18,826 nt of DNA from CAIRTT01 sp046075665 (GTDB taxonomy: Bacteria; Armatimonadota; Armatimonadia; Armatimonadales; Armatimonadaceae): assembly GCA_046075665.1 (NCBI GenBank), contig JBJTQN010000326.1:1-18826 (forward strand), given 5' to 3'. The notes beneath the pieces are model-generated. The model was not told where the DNA came from and made no database searches. It saw nothing but the letters and a program-made list of their open reading frames with translations. Positions 6,950-13,960 of the stretch are shown here, one piece after another. How positions within the stretch are numbered: position 1 is the first letter of the stretch; every line of letters starts with the position of its first letter. Position numbers and translations under genes: made by a program.

Positions 6950-7606
6950 ATGTTATGCAAGACGAAACCATTCCACATCCTCCAATTGTTGCGTGCCGGC
7001 TTTGATAGTGCCCGTGCGGCACTGCTTGCCGAAGAGAAGTGGCTTACAAAGCAGAAGGACCGCATTAATGCGCTCCGCCGCCGCTTGCCGATGGTAAAGA
7101 TGGAAAAGGACTACCGCTTTCAGGGACCTTATGGCGAGATGTCGTTCGCAGATCTCTTTGATGGCACACATCAGCTGATCATTTATCACTTTATGTTTGG
7201 GCCAGACTGGGAAAAGGGTTGTCCAGTATGTACGGGCTATATGAAAGAGCTCGGCGATCTCTCAAAGCTTAAAAACTGGGATGCCCGATTTGTCACGGTT
7301 GGCCGTGCCCCGTATGAAAAGTTAGCGGCGCACCGCGAGGCGACGGGCTGTCACATCCCGTTTTACTCATCCTTTGGAAGCGATTTCAATTACGATTTTG
7401 AAGTCTCCGATGAGCGTGGTGAGGGTCAGGGTATCAGCGTATTCTTCCGTATCGGAGAGGATGTTTATCTGACCTACTACACCCGTCAGCGTGGTGTGGA
7501 GGGTCTTGTTAGCTACGATGCGTTGTTGGATATCACGCCGTATGGCCGCCAGCAGGATTTTGAGGACTCGCCTCCGGGGTGGCCGCAACGCCCGACTTAT
7601 GGGTAG
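6950..7606 (+). CDS. DUF899 thioredoxin-like protein
   Basis: About 218 residues matching the DUF899 family throughout: LLAEEKWLTKQKDRINALRR, MEKDYRFQGPYGEMSFADLF, IIYHFMFGPDWEKGCPVC and SSFGSDFNYDFEVS. The CPVC motif is a thioredoxin-type CxxC, so a thiol or peroxide-related role is plausible but not established for the family. Start: TACGAT (6940-6945) lies four bases before this ATG; an ATG two codons upstream (6944) overlaps that box and seems less likely. The last 14 codons and stop are repeated downstream in an altered copy (7681-7725), each copy followed by a hairpin terminator. Confidence 0.85.
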   Translation: MLCKTKPFHILQLLRAGFDSARAALLAEEKWLTKQKDRINALRRRLPMVKMEKDYRFQGPYGEMSFADLFDGTHQLIIYHFMFGPDWEKGCPVCTGYMKELGDLSKLKNWDARFVTVGRAPYEKLAAHREATGCHIPFYSSFGSDFNYDFEVSDERGEGQGISVFFRIGEDVYLTYYTRQRGVEGLVSYDALLDITPYGRQQDFEDSPPGWPQRPTYG

Positions 7607-7614
7607 TGACAGAT

Positions 7615-7663
7615 CCCTCCAGCCATGCCAACCAGCGGTTTGGAGGGTTTACTTTTTTCTTTT
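7615..7663 (+). terminator. Intrinsic terminator of the DUF899 gene
   Basis: CCCTCCA (7615-7621) pairs with TGGAGGG (7641-7647), followed by a T-rich tract (7648-7663). It starts about ten bases after the stop codon. Confidence 0.8.
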
Positions 7664-7680
7664 GTGAGACCCAGAGTTCG

Positions 7681-7725
7681 GACTCCCCTCCCGGGTGGCC
7701 GTAACGCCCGACTTACGGGTAGTGA
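7681..7725 (+). pseudogene. Remnant 3' end of a second DUF899 gene
   Basis: Reads as the same C-terminal residues as the intact gene (DSPPGWP, then RPTYG and a stop) but with an in-frame TAA after WP. Nothing resembling the rest of a DUF899 protein is found between the first terminator and this tail. Confidence 0.5.
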
Positions 7726-7730
7726 GAGAT

Positions 7731-7768
7731 CCCTCCAGCCGACACGCTTGGAGGGATTTTGTATTTTT
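7731..7768 (+). terminator. Second, duplicated intrinsic terminator
   Basis: CCCTCCA (7731-7737) pairs with TGGAGGG (7749-7755), followed by ATTTTGTATTTTT. The stem is the same as in the first terminator; the loop is shorter and different. Confidence 0.75.
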
Positions 7769-7825
7769 AGGGGATGCCCCATCATCGTGGATTTCACATT
7801 CATCCATAGTGGGAAACTTGTAAGC

Positions 7826-8956
7826 CTATTTATATCCATCCGGGCTTGTGTAAGACTTGCCAAATGTCTCTTTATAGACATTGACGGCTTCATCCTCGGA
7901 TGGCAACCGCAGCGTGTCCGTAAACCGGTTCATAAACGCGAAGCGACACACCTGATAGAGGACATCGTATGCGAGCGCACCTGGGAAGTGCACTGCAAGC
8001 GCTGCTCGATCCGCCTCGGTTATCCCCGCCGGGTTTGATGTAAGCTTGCGAGCAAACACCACCGCTGCACGTTCATCTTGGCTGAGCGCAGCATCGGATT
8101 TTTCAAGCGCAACCAGCTTTGCGACATCCACACCCTGACGGCGTAGTCCTGAGATTTGGTGAAGTACACAATAGCGACAGCCATTCAGCTTTGAGACGGC
8201 AAGACTGACCTGAAGAAGCGTGCTCCGCGGAACAGAATTCGGTCGCGGCGGTTGTTGTTTACCTGACCACGCCTGATAGATGTCCGGAACGTGGACCATT
8301 GCGCGGACGGAGTTTGGGATACCGACGCCGAGGGAGTTACCGGGTGCCCCGGGAGCCCAGCGGTCAATGATAACTTGTCCTGCACCGAGTTCGGCATCGG
8401 ATGCCAGAGCAACACGTGCGGCTGTGAGATGATTGGTGACCGGCGCCGGCAAGGATGGCTTTGTCGTTTTCATCCACGCCTCCGGTTGTACGCCAAGCCC
8501 TTGAACCAACCGCACGAAAAAGTTCAGAAAGCAAACAACCATGGTCAGTTCAATGATTTGAGAATCGTTGAACTGCTGGCGCGCGGCCATGAACTGTGGG
8601 TCTTTGATTCCATGAGCATCCGCTGTCAGGTTTCGTGCGTAGGCGAGAGCCGCTGAAGTGCGCGCATCAGTAGATGTCCCTGCAGCGGCAGCCAGACGTT
8701 GAAAATGTGCGATTGCATAGGGAGACCCCAGCTGCTTTGCGGTTTGCACCGCCATCGCGAGCTTGACTGTAGATGGGAGTGTGCCTCCAAAGTGGACTGT
8801 TCTGACCAGCTTTGCCAGGGATGCGGCAGAGTCAGGATTTGCATTCGCTGCTGCAAGGATATAAGCCGGTATGCGTCCTTGTGTTTCAAGGACGTCGGCA
8901 TTGATACCGGTGAGCGACTGCGCCAGTGGAAACGTGGGTGATTGGATGTTTTCCAT
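7826..8956 (-). CDS. Two-domain AhpD/carboxymuconolactone-decarboxylase-like protein
   Basis: 376 residues from the preferred start, made of two AhpD-like helical domains. The C-terminal domain keeps the redox motif GCRYCVLH (C260, C263, H266), as in alkylhydroperoxidase AhpD, where the Cys pair reduces peroxide. The N-terminal domain aligns at GSPYAIAH (78-84) but has Ser and Ala in place of both cysteines, so it looks catalytically dead. Both halves share the ARKLT/ARNLT and FMNRF/FLNFF helices, indicating an internal duplication. Start: the ATG at 8956 lies seven bases after TATCTT on the same strand; the longer frame to 9016 has no such support and adds 20 residues. The gene is divergent from the prepilin gene. 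A peroxidase or peroxidase-like role is inferred from the fold. Confidence 0.8.
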   Translation of the reverse strand: MENIQSPTFPLAQSLTGINADVLETQGRIPAYILAAANANPDSAASLAKLVRTVHFGGTLPSTVKLAMAVQTAKQLGSPYAIAHFQRLAAAAGTSTDARTSAALAYARNLTADAHGIKDPQFMAARQQFNDSQIIELTMVVCFLNFFVRLVQGLGVQPEAWMKTTKPSLPAPVTNHLTAARVALASDAELGAGQVIIDRWAPGAPGNSLGVGIPNSVRAMVHVPDIYQAWSGKQQPPRPNSVPRSTLLQVSLAVSKLNGCRYCVLHQISGLRRQGVDVAKLVALEKSDAALSQDERAAVVFARKLTSNPAGITEADRAALAVHFPGALAYDVLYQVCRFAFMNRFTDTLRLPSEDEAVNVYKETFGKSYTSPDGYK

Positions 8957-8963
8957 GCAAATG

Positions 8964-8969
8964 AAGATA
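8964..8969 (-). promoter_or_regulatory. -10 box of a probable leaderless promoter
   Basis: Reads TATCTT on the - strand, seven bases before the ATG at 8956, with no Shine-Dalgarno sequence. This spacing is what places the start at 8956. No clear -35 box is seen. Confidence 0.45.
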
Positions 8970-8997
8970 CCGACCGCTGCAGTTTGGATGCTCACCC

Positions 8998-9029
8998 GTA
9001 TCCCTGTGGTCAACATCCGGTATCCCTGT
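8998..9029. repeat. Direct repeat GTATCCCTGT with 22-bp period
   Basis: Two exact 10-bp copies (8998-9007 and 9020-9029) lie in the divergent region between the AhpD-like and prepilin genes. A 22-bp period is two helical turns, so a dimeric regulator could bind one face. The second copy ends 17 bases before the -35 box of the prepilin gene. Confidence 0.45.
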
Positions 9030-9046
9030 TTTCAGTTGTCACACCA

Positions 9047-9076
9047 TTGAAAATGCCATTCTGCAGTGTCTAGAGT
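9047..9076 (+). promoter_or_regulatory. Promoter of the prepilin-like gene
   Basis: TTGAAA (9047-9052) and TAGAGT (9071-9076) are separated by 18 bp. The ATG follows six bases after the -10 box, so the transcript is probably leaderless. This is the clearest sigma-70-type promoter in the window. Confidence 0.65.
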
Positions 9077-9082
9077 AGCACC

Positions 9083-9922
9083 ATGAATACGAAGTCCCGG
9101 CAGAACACTGCCTTTACCTTGATAGAACTTCTTGTCGTCATTGCCATTATCGCTATCCTTGCAGCCATCCTCTTCCCAGTCTTTGCACAAGCACGTGCGA
9201 AAGCTCGCCAGACCGCTTGTTTGTCCAACCTGAAGCAAATTGGGACATCGTTGATGCTCTACACCCAGGACTACGATGAGGTCCTTCCGGGGAACACAAC
9301 GCTAGGAAATGGCGTCACGGATTCCCGCTGGCCGGATGCGGCAACGGCGCACTCGGCGGGCCTAAGTGAGCCTCTCGGCTGGATGCAGCCTTTCAATCCA
9401 GCGAATGTTGGAACATACCGCATTTGGGCGCGTGATCTGCAGCCATATGTGAAGAACATCCAGCTCTTCCGCTGCCCGGAAGCAAAGCCGCGTTCCGCGG
9501 ATGGAACCTGTACCCCGGCAGCCAATACCTGTGAGGTTAATGTGCCAGGAGCAGGAAATGGAACCTACCTGCTGAATGGAATTGCAGCATCCAAGTCCTT
9601 GGCAGCCATCACACTACCAGCAGACACAATCTTCACGCATGAAGTCCGTAACTACAACCGTGTCGCGCAGGAGAAGCCGCGTCAGGTTTTATCAACTGGC
9701 CTGTATACAAACTTTAGCAATCCGTATTACAACTTCAACCACAATGGCGGCAGCAACTTGCTGTTCTGTGATGGCCATGCAAAGTGGCAACGGCGTGATT
9801 CGATTCGCTTTGCACAGTTTGGAGCATCACCAGAGAACAATCCGGGCTTGCCAGTGAAACTTGGATCCACGGATGCTGAGCTGCAGGCACAGAATGTGAT
9901 GCAGTTCAGAGCCGATTTCTAG
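9083..9922 (+). CDS. Type II prepilin-like H-X9-DG protein (DUF1559-like)
   Basis: 279 residues. The N-terminus has a short charged leader then FTLIELLVVIAIIAILAAIL, a class III (type IV pilin/pseudopilin) signal: leader peptidase should cut before F11, leaving E15 as the conserved +5 glutamate. The residue before the cut is Ala rather than the usual Gly. The hydrophobic helix continues into FPVFAQARAKARQTACLSNLKQIG, the typical conserved stretch. Near the C-terminus HNGGSNLLFCDG fits the H-X9-DG motif exactly. Such proteins occur in large numbers in Planctomycetota and Armatimonadota; their role is probably a surface or secretion-associated pseudopilin. It has its own promoter and is convergent with the sugar operon (38 bp between ends, no clear terminator). 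Confidence 0.9.
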   Translation: MNTKSRQNTAFTLIELLVVIAIIAILAAILFPVFAQARAKARQTACLSNLKQIGTSLMLYTQDYDEVLPGNTTLGNGVTDSRWPDAATAHSAGLSEPLGWMQPFNPANVGTYRIWARDLQPYVKNIQLFRCPEAKPRSADGTCTPAANTCEVNVPGAGNGTYLLNGIAASKSLAAITLPADTIFTHEVRNYNRVAQEKPRQVLSTGLYTNFSNPYYNFNHNGGSNLLFCDGHAKWQRRDSIRFAQFGASPENNPGLPVKLGSTDAELQAQNVMQFRADF

Positions 9923-9959
9923 GTCGATATTGATGGTATTTGCATAAACATGACTTGGC

Positions 9960-10364
9960 TCACGTTGCCTCAAGTAAGGCTCTGAAGCGACCAATGTCCC
10001 GAATGTAGTCTGACTCATCGTAGTGCTCGGAGCTCATCACGAGCACTACGGTGCCAGGCGTATGGTTGTATTGTTCCGACCAGGTCATCGGCGGAATGTA
10101 GATGCCATCCGAGTCTTGTGTCAACAACGTTTCCATCGTTTCGTTTTTCGAGATAGTGGTAACGTTAACACTTCCAGAAGCGCATTTGATGAATTGGTGG
10201 AGCTGATGATGAGCATGACCACCCCTCCGTGCGACCAGTGGAACATCCACCGTATAAACCACGCTTCGTACATCGAATGGGATGTGGATGCCAGCCTCGA
10301 GACAAACTAATGTCCCACGATCATCCGTATACCTTCTCGGAGACTGATAACTCATCAATGGCAT
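9960..10364 (-). CDS. FdtA/QdtA-type dTDP-4-keto-6-deoxyglucose 3,4-ketoisomerase
   Basis: Small cupin of 134 residues, typical of the WxcM-like/FdtA/QdtA family, which moves the keto group of dTDP-4-keto-6-deoxyglucose from C4 to C3. The cupin core is ARRGGHAHHQLHQFIKCASGSVNV, with H50 and H52 at the positions of the catalytic histidines, followed by IYIPPMTWSEQY and SSEHYDESDYIRD, both signature segments. FdtA (galacto product) and QdtA (gluco product) cannot be separated by eye. Start: the ATG at 10364 shares its A with the stop of the aminotransferase gene (TAATG) and has GAGG six bases upstream. A start seven codons earlier would overlap that gene by 22 bp. Last gene of a - strand operon. 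Confidence 0.88.
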   Translation of the reverse strand: MPLMSYQSPRRYTDDRGTLVCLEAGIHIPFDVRSVVYTVDVPLVARRGGHAHHQLHQFIKCASGSVNVTTISKNETMETLLTQDSDGIYIPPMTWSEQYNHTPGTVVLVMSSEHYDESDYIRDIGRFRALLEAT

Positions 10365-11473
10365 TAACAACCTCGTCCCTTCCATGTCTTTATAGCGTTG
10401 ATGACAGTATATACCGACTCATCTGATAGACCTGGATAACAAGGAAGCGACACGAGTTGGCTGGTATTCGCTTCGGTAACCGGCAGACGAACATCGGGCA
10501 GATTGTATGCAGATTGTCGATAATCCGGGACGGGATAGTGGATGTCCGACATGATCTCGTTTTCGGAAAGATGCGCACGCAGTTCATCCCGTAGCGGCGT
10601 CCGTGCAACATAGAGATGTGCAACGTAATCCATTGCGTTACTTGAAATGCGTGGGCAGCGCAGGATTCCCGCAAGGCCCTTTGTGTACAGCTGCGCGATT
10701 TCTCGCCGTCGATTATTCCAGCCAGCAAGAACCGGTAATTTTCGCGTCAGAATAGCTGCCTGCACGGGATCAAGGCGACTGTTCATGCCACGCGGAACAT
10801 CAACTATGTACTTGGAGCGCCAGCCGTATTGCTTGATGGCCATCACATTTGCGGCAAGTTCCGGGGAGTTACAGCAAAGCGCTCCGCCATCCCCGTACGC
10901 CCCAAGGTTTTTCGTTGGGTAAAAGCTGAAACACGCAATATCTCCGAAGCTTCCAGCCATGGATCCATTCGCGTCCGATGCACCGCATGCCTGTGCACAG
11001 TCTTCGACTAGCGCGACACCGTATATACGGCAGAGTGACTGGATGGCAGTGATATCCGCCAGCTGCCCATACAGGTGGGTGACGATTACGGCCTTGATAG
11101 AGTGATGTTTCAGGACATCCTCGAGTGCAGCTGGGCACATGCAGAGAGATGCATCATCGACATCAACATAAACCGGTACTGCCCCAACCGTATGCACAGC
11201 GGATGAGCCATAAAAGCCAGCATTTGCTACCAGTGCAATCTCATCACTTTGAGCACAATGCAGGGCTTTTAACGCGAGGATAAGTGCATCTGTGCCCGAT
11301 GCGCATGAAACGCAGTGCTCAACTCCCAGTAATTGTGCAAATGCACGCTCAAATTCTCGCACGAAGGTGCCGGCTTCGTACCAGGAAACAGCTGCAACAT
11401 CGGACATCGCCCCAACCAGCAGATCAGCCGGATTTGTTGCAGATTTGTCATACATCGGGATTTGTGGAGACAT
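10364..11473 (-). CDS. DegT/DnrJ/EryC1/StrS sugar aminotransferase (FdtB/QdtB-like)
   Basis: 369 residues, the usual family length. PLP-dependent enzyme that would aminate the 3-keto sugar made by its downstream neighbour, giving a dTDP-3-amino-3,6-dideoxyhexose. K188 in SFYPTKNLGAYGDGGA is the Schiff-base lysine. VEDCAQACGA (157-166) carries the Asp that contacts the pyridine nitrogen, and CVSCASGTDALILALKAL is the phosphate-binding segment. The start follows the glycosyltransferase stop by two bases, and its stop overlaps the next ATG, so the three genes are translationally coupled. The specific product is inferred from the neighbouring ketoisomerase. No acetyltransferase (FdtC/QdtC) follows, so the amino group may stay free or be modified elsewhere. 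Confidence 0.9.
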   Translation of the reverse strand: MSPQIPMYDKSATNPADLLVGAMSDVAAVSWYEAGTFVREFERAFAQLLGVEHCVSCASGTDALILALKALHCAQSDEIALVANAGFYGSSAVHTVGAVPVYVDVDDASLCMCPAALEDVLKHHSIKAVIVTHLYGQLADITAIQSLCRIYGVALVEDCAQACGASDANGSMAGSFGDIACFSFYPTKNLGAYGDGGALCCNSPELAANVMAIKQYGWRSKYIVDVPRGMNSRLDPVQAAILTRKLPVLAGWNNRRREIAQLYTKGLAGILRCPRISSNAMDYVAHLYVARTPLRDELRAHLSENEIMSDIHYPVPDYRQSAYNLPDVRLPVTEANTSQLVSLPCYPGLSDESVYTVINAIKTWKGRGC

Positions 11474-11475
11474 TG

Positions 11476-12507
11476 CTACGCTTTCCCGTCGATGGCTGTC
11501 CGTAGAAATGCATCCGATTCTACGGTGGGTGCTTCACGTCGGATCGGGATAATCAGAGAACAGAGGATCATTCCGGCAACAGTCAGTGCTTCAACAACAA
11601 ATGCAATCAAGAGAAGAACTGGTTGCTTGGTGAACTGAATCCTTTTCGACCATGCGTAGAGGTAGTCGCTGATAGCCATTTGCCGTGTGGATGAATCCAG
11701 CATCAGTGGTCGAAGGACACGTAGCAGCTTTCGCGTGTCAACCCAACCTGGGTGTGTCTGCGTGTACTTTCTAAGTAGGATTGCACGCGCCCGTTGATCC
11801 CGCACCAGGTTAAATACATCGGCTACAGCTAACCAAACCGCCGTTGACCATGGGTCATCCGTACTGAGGTGATACGTAACGACGGTGTGCCCGGACAATA
11901 TGACAGCTCCCAGGCCTGCTTCAAGAATCGACAGCTGAATAGCTACGTGTGGTGCGACTGTATTTAGGTTGATGTAGGCTTTTCGCAGGACAGCTCGTGC
12001 TGCTGTGACGCGGAAGACACCCGTAGAGCTGAGCACTAGGTTGGGCATAAAATCCAACTTTTCGGCGAGGTCGGCGGTAGTACTACAATAGACATCAAGA
12101 TCAGCTGGGCGTCGAAGCTCATCCGGAATTGCAGTGGATTGCATATTTATATACGCAGCCGTGGGGTTACGAGCGATTACATCCAAAATGCCAGCAACCG
12201 CATCCGGTTCTACCGGATCATCATCCATCAATGTCCAGACCCAAGGAGTAGCGACGAGCTCAAAGCAGCGGGTTACATTTGCGCCAGCACCGACATTGGT
12301 GATGTTACGTATGACCCGAATCGATGCATCAGGATGATTGGCTCTCACCCAGTCAACAAGGTTGTGGGTGTTGTCTGTGGATGCATTATCAATGACAAGA
12401 ACGCAGACAGCTGCTGTGAGCTGTGGAACCAGTCTTGTGATGTTGGAGCACACCGCTTCAAAGCGATTGTAGGTTGGGATAGCGATTGTTAGAATTGGTG
12501 AACACAT
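11476..12507 (-). CDS. Family 2 glycosyltransferase with C-terminal membrane segment
   Basis: About 343 residues from the preferred start. The GT2 GT-A fold is clear: ILTIAIPTYNR at the N-terminus, VLVIDNASTDNT as the nucleotide-binding strand, NVGAGANVTRCFE, and the metal-binding WTLMDDDP. A long hydrophobic helix near the C-terminus (LLLIAFVVEALTVAGMILC) suggests membrane attachment. It probably transfers a sugar, perhaps the amino sugar made by the two downstream gene products, to a surface glycan. Start choice: the ATG at 12507 puts the IPTYN motif at the usual distance; ATGs at 12525, 12567 and 12606 are in frame but would place a perfect palindrome (12565-12582) at or inside the coding region. 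First gene of the - strand operon. Confidence 0.85.
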   Translation of the reverse strand: MCSPILTIAIPTYNRFEAVCSNITRLVPQLTAAVCVLVIDNASTDNTHNLVDWVRANHPDASIRVIRNITNVGAGANVTRCFELVATPWVWTLMDDDPVEPDAVAGILDVIARNPTAAYINMQSTAIPDELRRPADLDVYCSTTADLAEKLDFMPNLVLSSTGVFRVTAARAVLRKAYINLNTVAPHVAIQLSILEAGLGAVILSGHTVVTYHLSTDDPWSTAVWLAVADVFNLVRDQRARAILLRKYTQTHPGWVDTRKLLRVLRPLMLDSSTRQMAISDYLYAWSKRIQFTKQPVLLLIAFVVEALTVAGMILCSLIIPIRREAPTVESDAFLRTAIDGKA

Positions 12508-12564
12508 ATTGTCTGCTTTTCCCATCGAACGCACGGGTTGAACTTTTCCATGCAAGAGCCGGGC

Positions 12565-12582
12565 CATGTAAGCAGTTACATG
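12565..12582. promoter_or_regulatory. Perfect 7-4-7 palindrome between divergent sugar genes
   Basis: CATGTAA-GCAG-TTACATG lies between the glycosyltransferase and methyltransferase genes. If the glycosyltransferase starts at 12507 or 12525 this is intergenic and a good candidate operator for both directions. No clear promoter boxes could be assigned around it. Confidence 0.45.
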
Positions 12583-12618
12583 TATTCGCAACGAGTAATT
12601 TAACAATGGTTCAGTGGC

Positions 12619-13920
12619 ATGCTAGTTGCGCGCATGGGGCTGTGTATGCCACTAACAGCAACCTACATTTGCCGTGTTTGCAAAGCTCAGCGTGTCACGC
12701 TGCTGGGGACCTTTTCCGATGTGCCTCTCCCTGATGGCTCCCAGCCAGAGCTGTCCTGTGAACTCGCAGAGCTTGTGATTGGCTATTGTCCAGACTGCAA
12801 GATGGTTCAAAGGATTGGTGATACCGACCTGTCAGACTACTACCAAGGTTTTGCCTACACCGTTGGTGGAAGTCCATTTGTCAGACGTTTTGTGAATGCA
12901 CTTGCAGAGGTTGTTGTTAACACATTCGCGATTCGAGACCGGAAAAAGCCGATTCGCGTTCTTGACATTGGGTGTAATTCAGGCGAACAGTTGATGGCGT
13001 TTCGGGACCTAGGGTGTGATGTCATCGGTGTAGAGCCTTCGGGCGCACTGGCGATGCTTGCAGCTGGACGCGGTATTTCTGTGATGAACGCTGAATTCGA
13101 TTCTGACCTTGCCGAAACTCTGTACGGCGAACATGGCCACATGGATGTAGTCATCAGCACATTTACACTTGATCAAGTTGATGACCCGGCAGATTTCTTA
13201 AAGGGTGTTAAAAAGCTCTTAGATCCGGAATCGGGACGTGTAGTCCTAGAGGTTCATGATGTCAATATCACCTATGCCAGCGCAGAAATCGCGCTCTTTG
13301 ACCGGGAGCATAGCATCTATCCGGATTGTGACAGCCTTGCGACGTTGCTCAACCTAGCCGGGCTTGAGGTCATCGAAACCAACTTCCTCCCAGCTACGCT
13401 CTGTCGCGAAAACTCTCTTCTGGTTATGGCAAAGCAGGCTATTAACGCATCGCAAGCAGCAGTCCCAAGCAAATCATCCTGCGACCTGGATGGCCATTTA
13501 GAAGCATTTGCCCTCCTCGAATCTGGCATCCAGAATCTCGCTGACTTTCTGGATGACTGTATTGCCAGGGGTCTTCGGATCGCGGGCTACGGAGCCGGCT
13601 ACAGAGGCACGATGTATTGTTCGCTTGTTCCTAATGCAAGTGGTTTTTCCTACTTTGTCGATGGTAATACATCTCTGCACGGCTCCCGGATGCCGAAATC
13701 CTGCATCCCGGTCTATCCACCAGAGCAGCTTTTCAGCAACCCTGTCGATTATGTTGTTGTGTTCAGTCACGGCTACCTTATGGAAATTCAGGCAAATTGC
13801 CAATCGCTTGGATATCCGGAAAGTTCCATTGTTTCGCTTCCAAGAATACTCTCGGGCGATGTTCAATGCGTCGATATCGGGGCTGTTCAAAGCAATCAAC
13901 GCAGGGATTTGACGGAGTAA
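12619..13920 (+). CDS. Zinc-binding sugar C-methyltransferase (TylC3/NovU/KijD1-like)
   Basis: 433 residues in the three-part layout of sugar C-methyltransferases. The N-terminal zinc domain has four cysteines (C18, C21, C57, C60: CRVC and CPDC). The SAM domain has motif I VLDIGCNSGEQL (about 114-125) and VIGVEPSG. The C-terminal Rossmann-like domain has RIAGYGAGYRGTMYCSL, followed by FVDGNTSLHGSRMP and VDYVVVFSHGY. Characterised relatives add a methyl group at C3 of dTDP-4-keto deoxysugars, some already carrying a 3-amino group. Here it sits divergently from an aminotransferase/ketoisomerase pair, so a branched 3-amino sugar is a reasonable inference. In-frame ATGs at 12634 and 12646 are alternative starts still upstream of the zinc domain. 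The next gene follows by 39 bp. Confidence 0.85.
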   Translation: MLVARMGLCMPLTATYICRVCKAQRVTLLGTFSDVPLPDGSQPELSCELAELVIGYCPDCKMVQRIGDTDLSDYYQGFAYTVGGSPFVRRFVNALAEVVVNTFAIRDRKKPIRVLDIGCNSGEQLMAFRDLGCDVIGVEPSGALAMLAAGRGISVMNAEFDSDLAETLYGEHGHMDVVISTFTLDQVDDPADFLKGVKKLLDPESGRVVLEVHDVNITYASAEIALFDREHSIYPDCDSLATLLNLAGLEVIETNFLPATLCRENSLLVMAKQAINASQAAVPSKSSCDLDGHLEAFALLESGIQNLADFLDDCIARGLRIAGYGAGYRGTMYCSLVPNASGFSYFVDGNTSLHGSRMPKSCIPVYPPEQLFSNPVDYVVVFSHGYLMEIQANCQSLGYPESSIVSLPRILSGDVQCVDIGAVQSNQRRDLTE

Positions 13921-13932
13921 CAGAGAACTCAA

Positions 13933-13960
13933 TCCGCAAAGGCAAGGAGGCCTTAACGGA
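13933..13960 (+). promoter_or_regulatory. Hairpin enclosing the Shine-Dalgarno sequence of the next gene
   Basis: TCCG pairs with CGGA and AAGGC with GCCTT, with a 2x2 internal loop, closing a six-base loop AAGGAG. The Shine-Dalgarno AAGGAGG lies in the loop and top pair, and the first base of the ATG (13960) is the last paired base. It could tune translation of the downstream gene. There is no T-tract, so it is not a terminator. Confidence 0.4.

Larger units (their letters stand above)
7565..7740 (+). repeat. 60-bp imperfect direct repeat: DUF899 3' end and terminator stem
   Basis: Copy 1 (7565-7624) is the coding end of the DUF899 gene plus the first terminator arm. Copy 2 (7681-7740) is non-coding. 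55 of 60 bases agree. Of the four differences within codons, three are silent third-position changes (Ser tcg/tcc, Pro ccg/ccc, Tyr tat/tac) and one turns Gln caa into taa. That pattern points to divergence while both were coding, so copy 2 is probably the tail of a second DUF899 gene that was deleted. Confidence 0.8.

Noticed and set aside
7625..8038. Open frame on the + strand after the DUF899 gene
   Set aside because: It runs through both terminators and then antisense to the AhpD-like gene; no ribosome site or domain.
9923..9959. Bidirectional terminator between the prepilin and sugar genes
   Set aside because: The 37-bp gap has no stem with a T-tract.
12508..12618. Promoter pair for the divergent sugar genes
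   Set aside because: TTACAT and TAATTT on the + strand are only 14 bp apart, and no better boxes were found; only the palindrome is reported.
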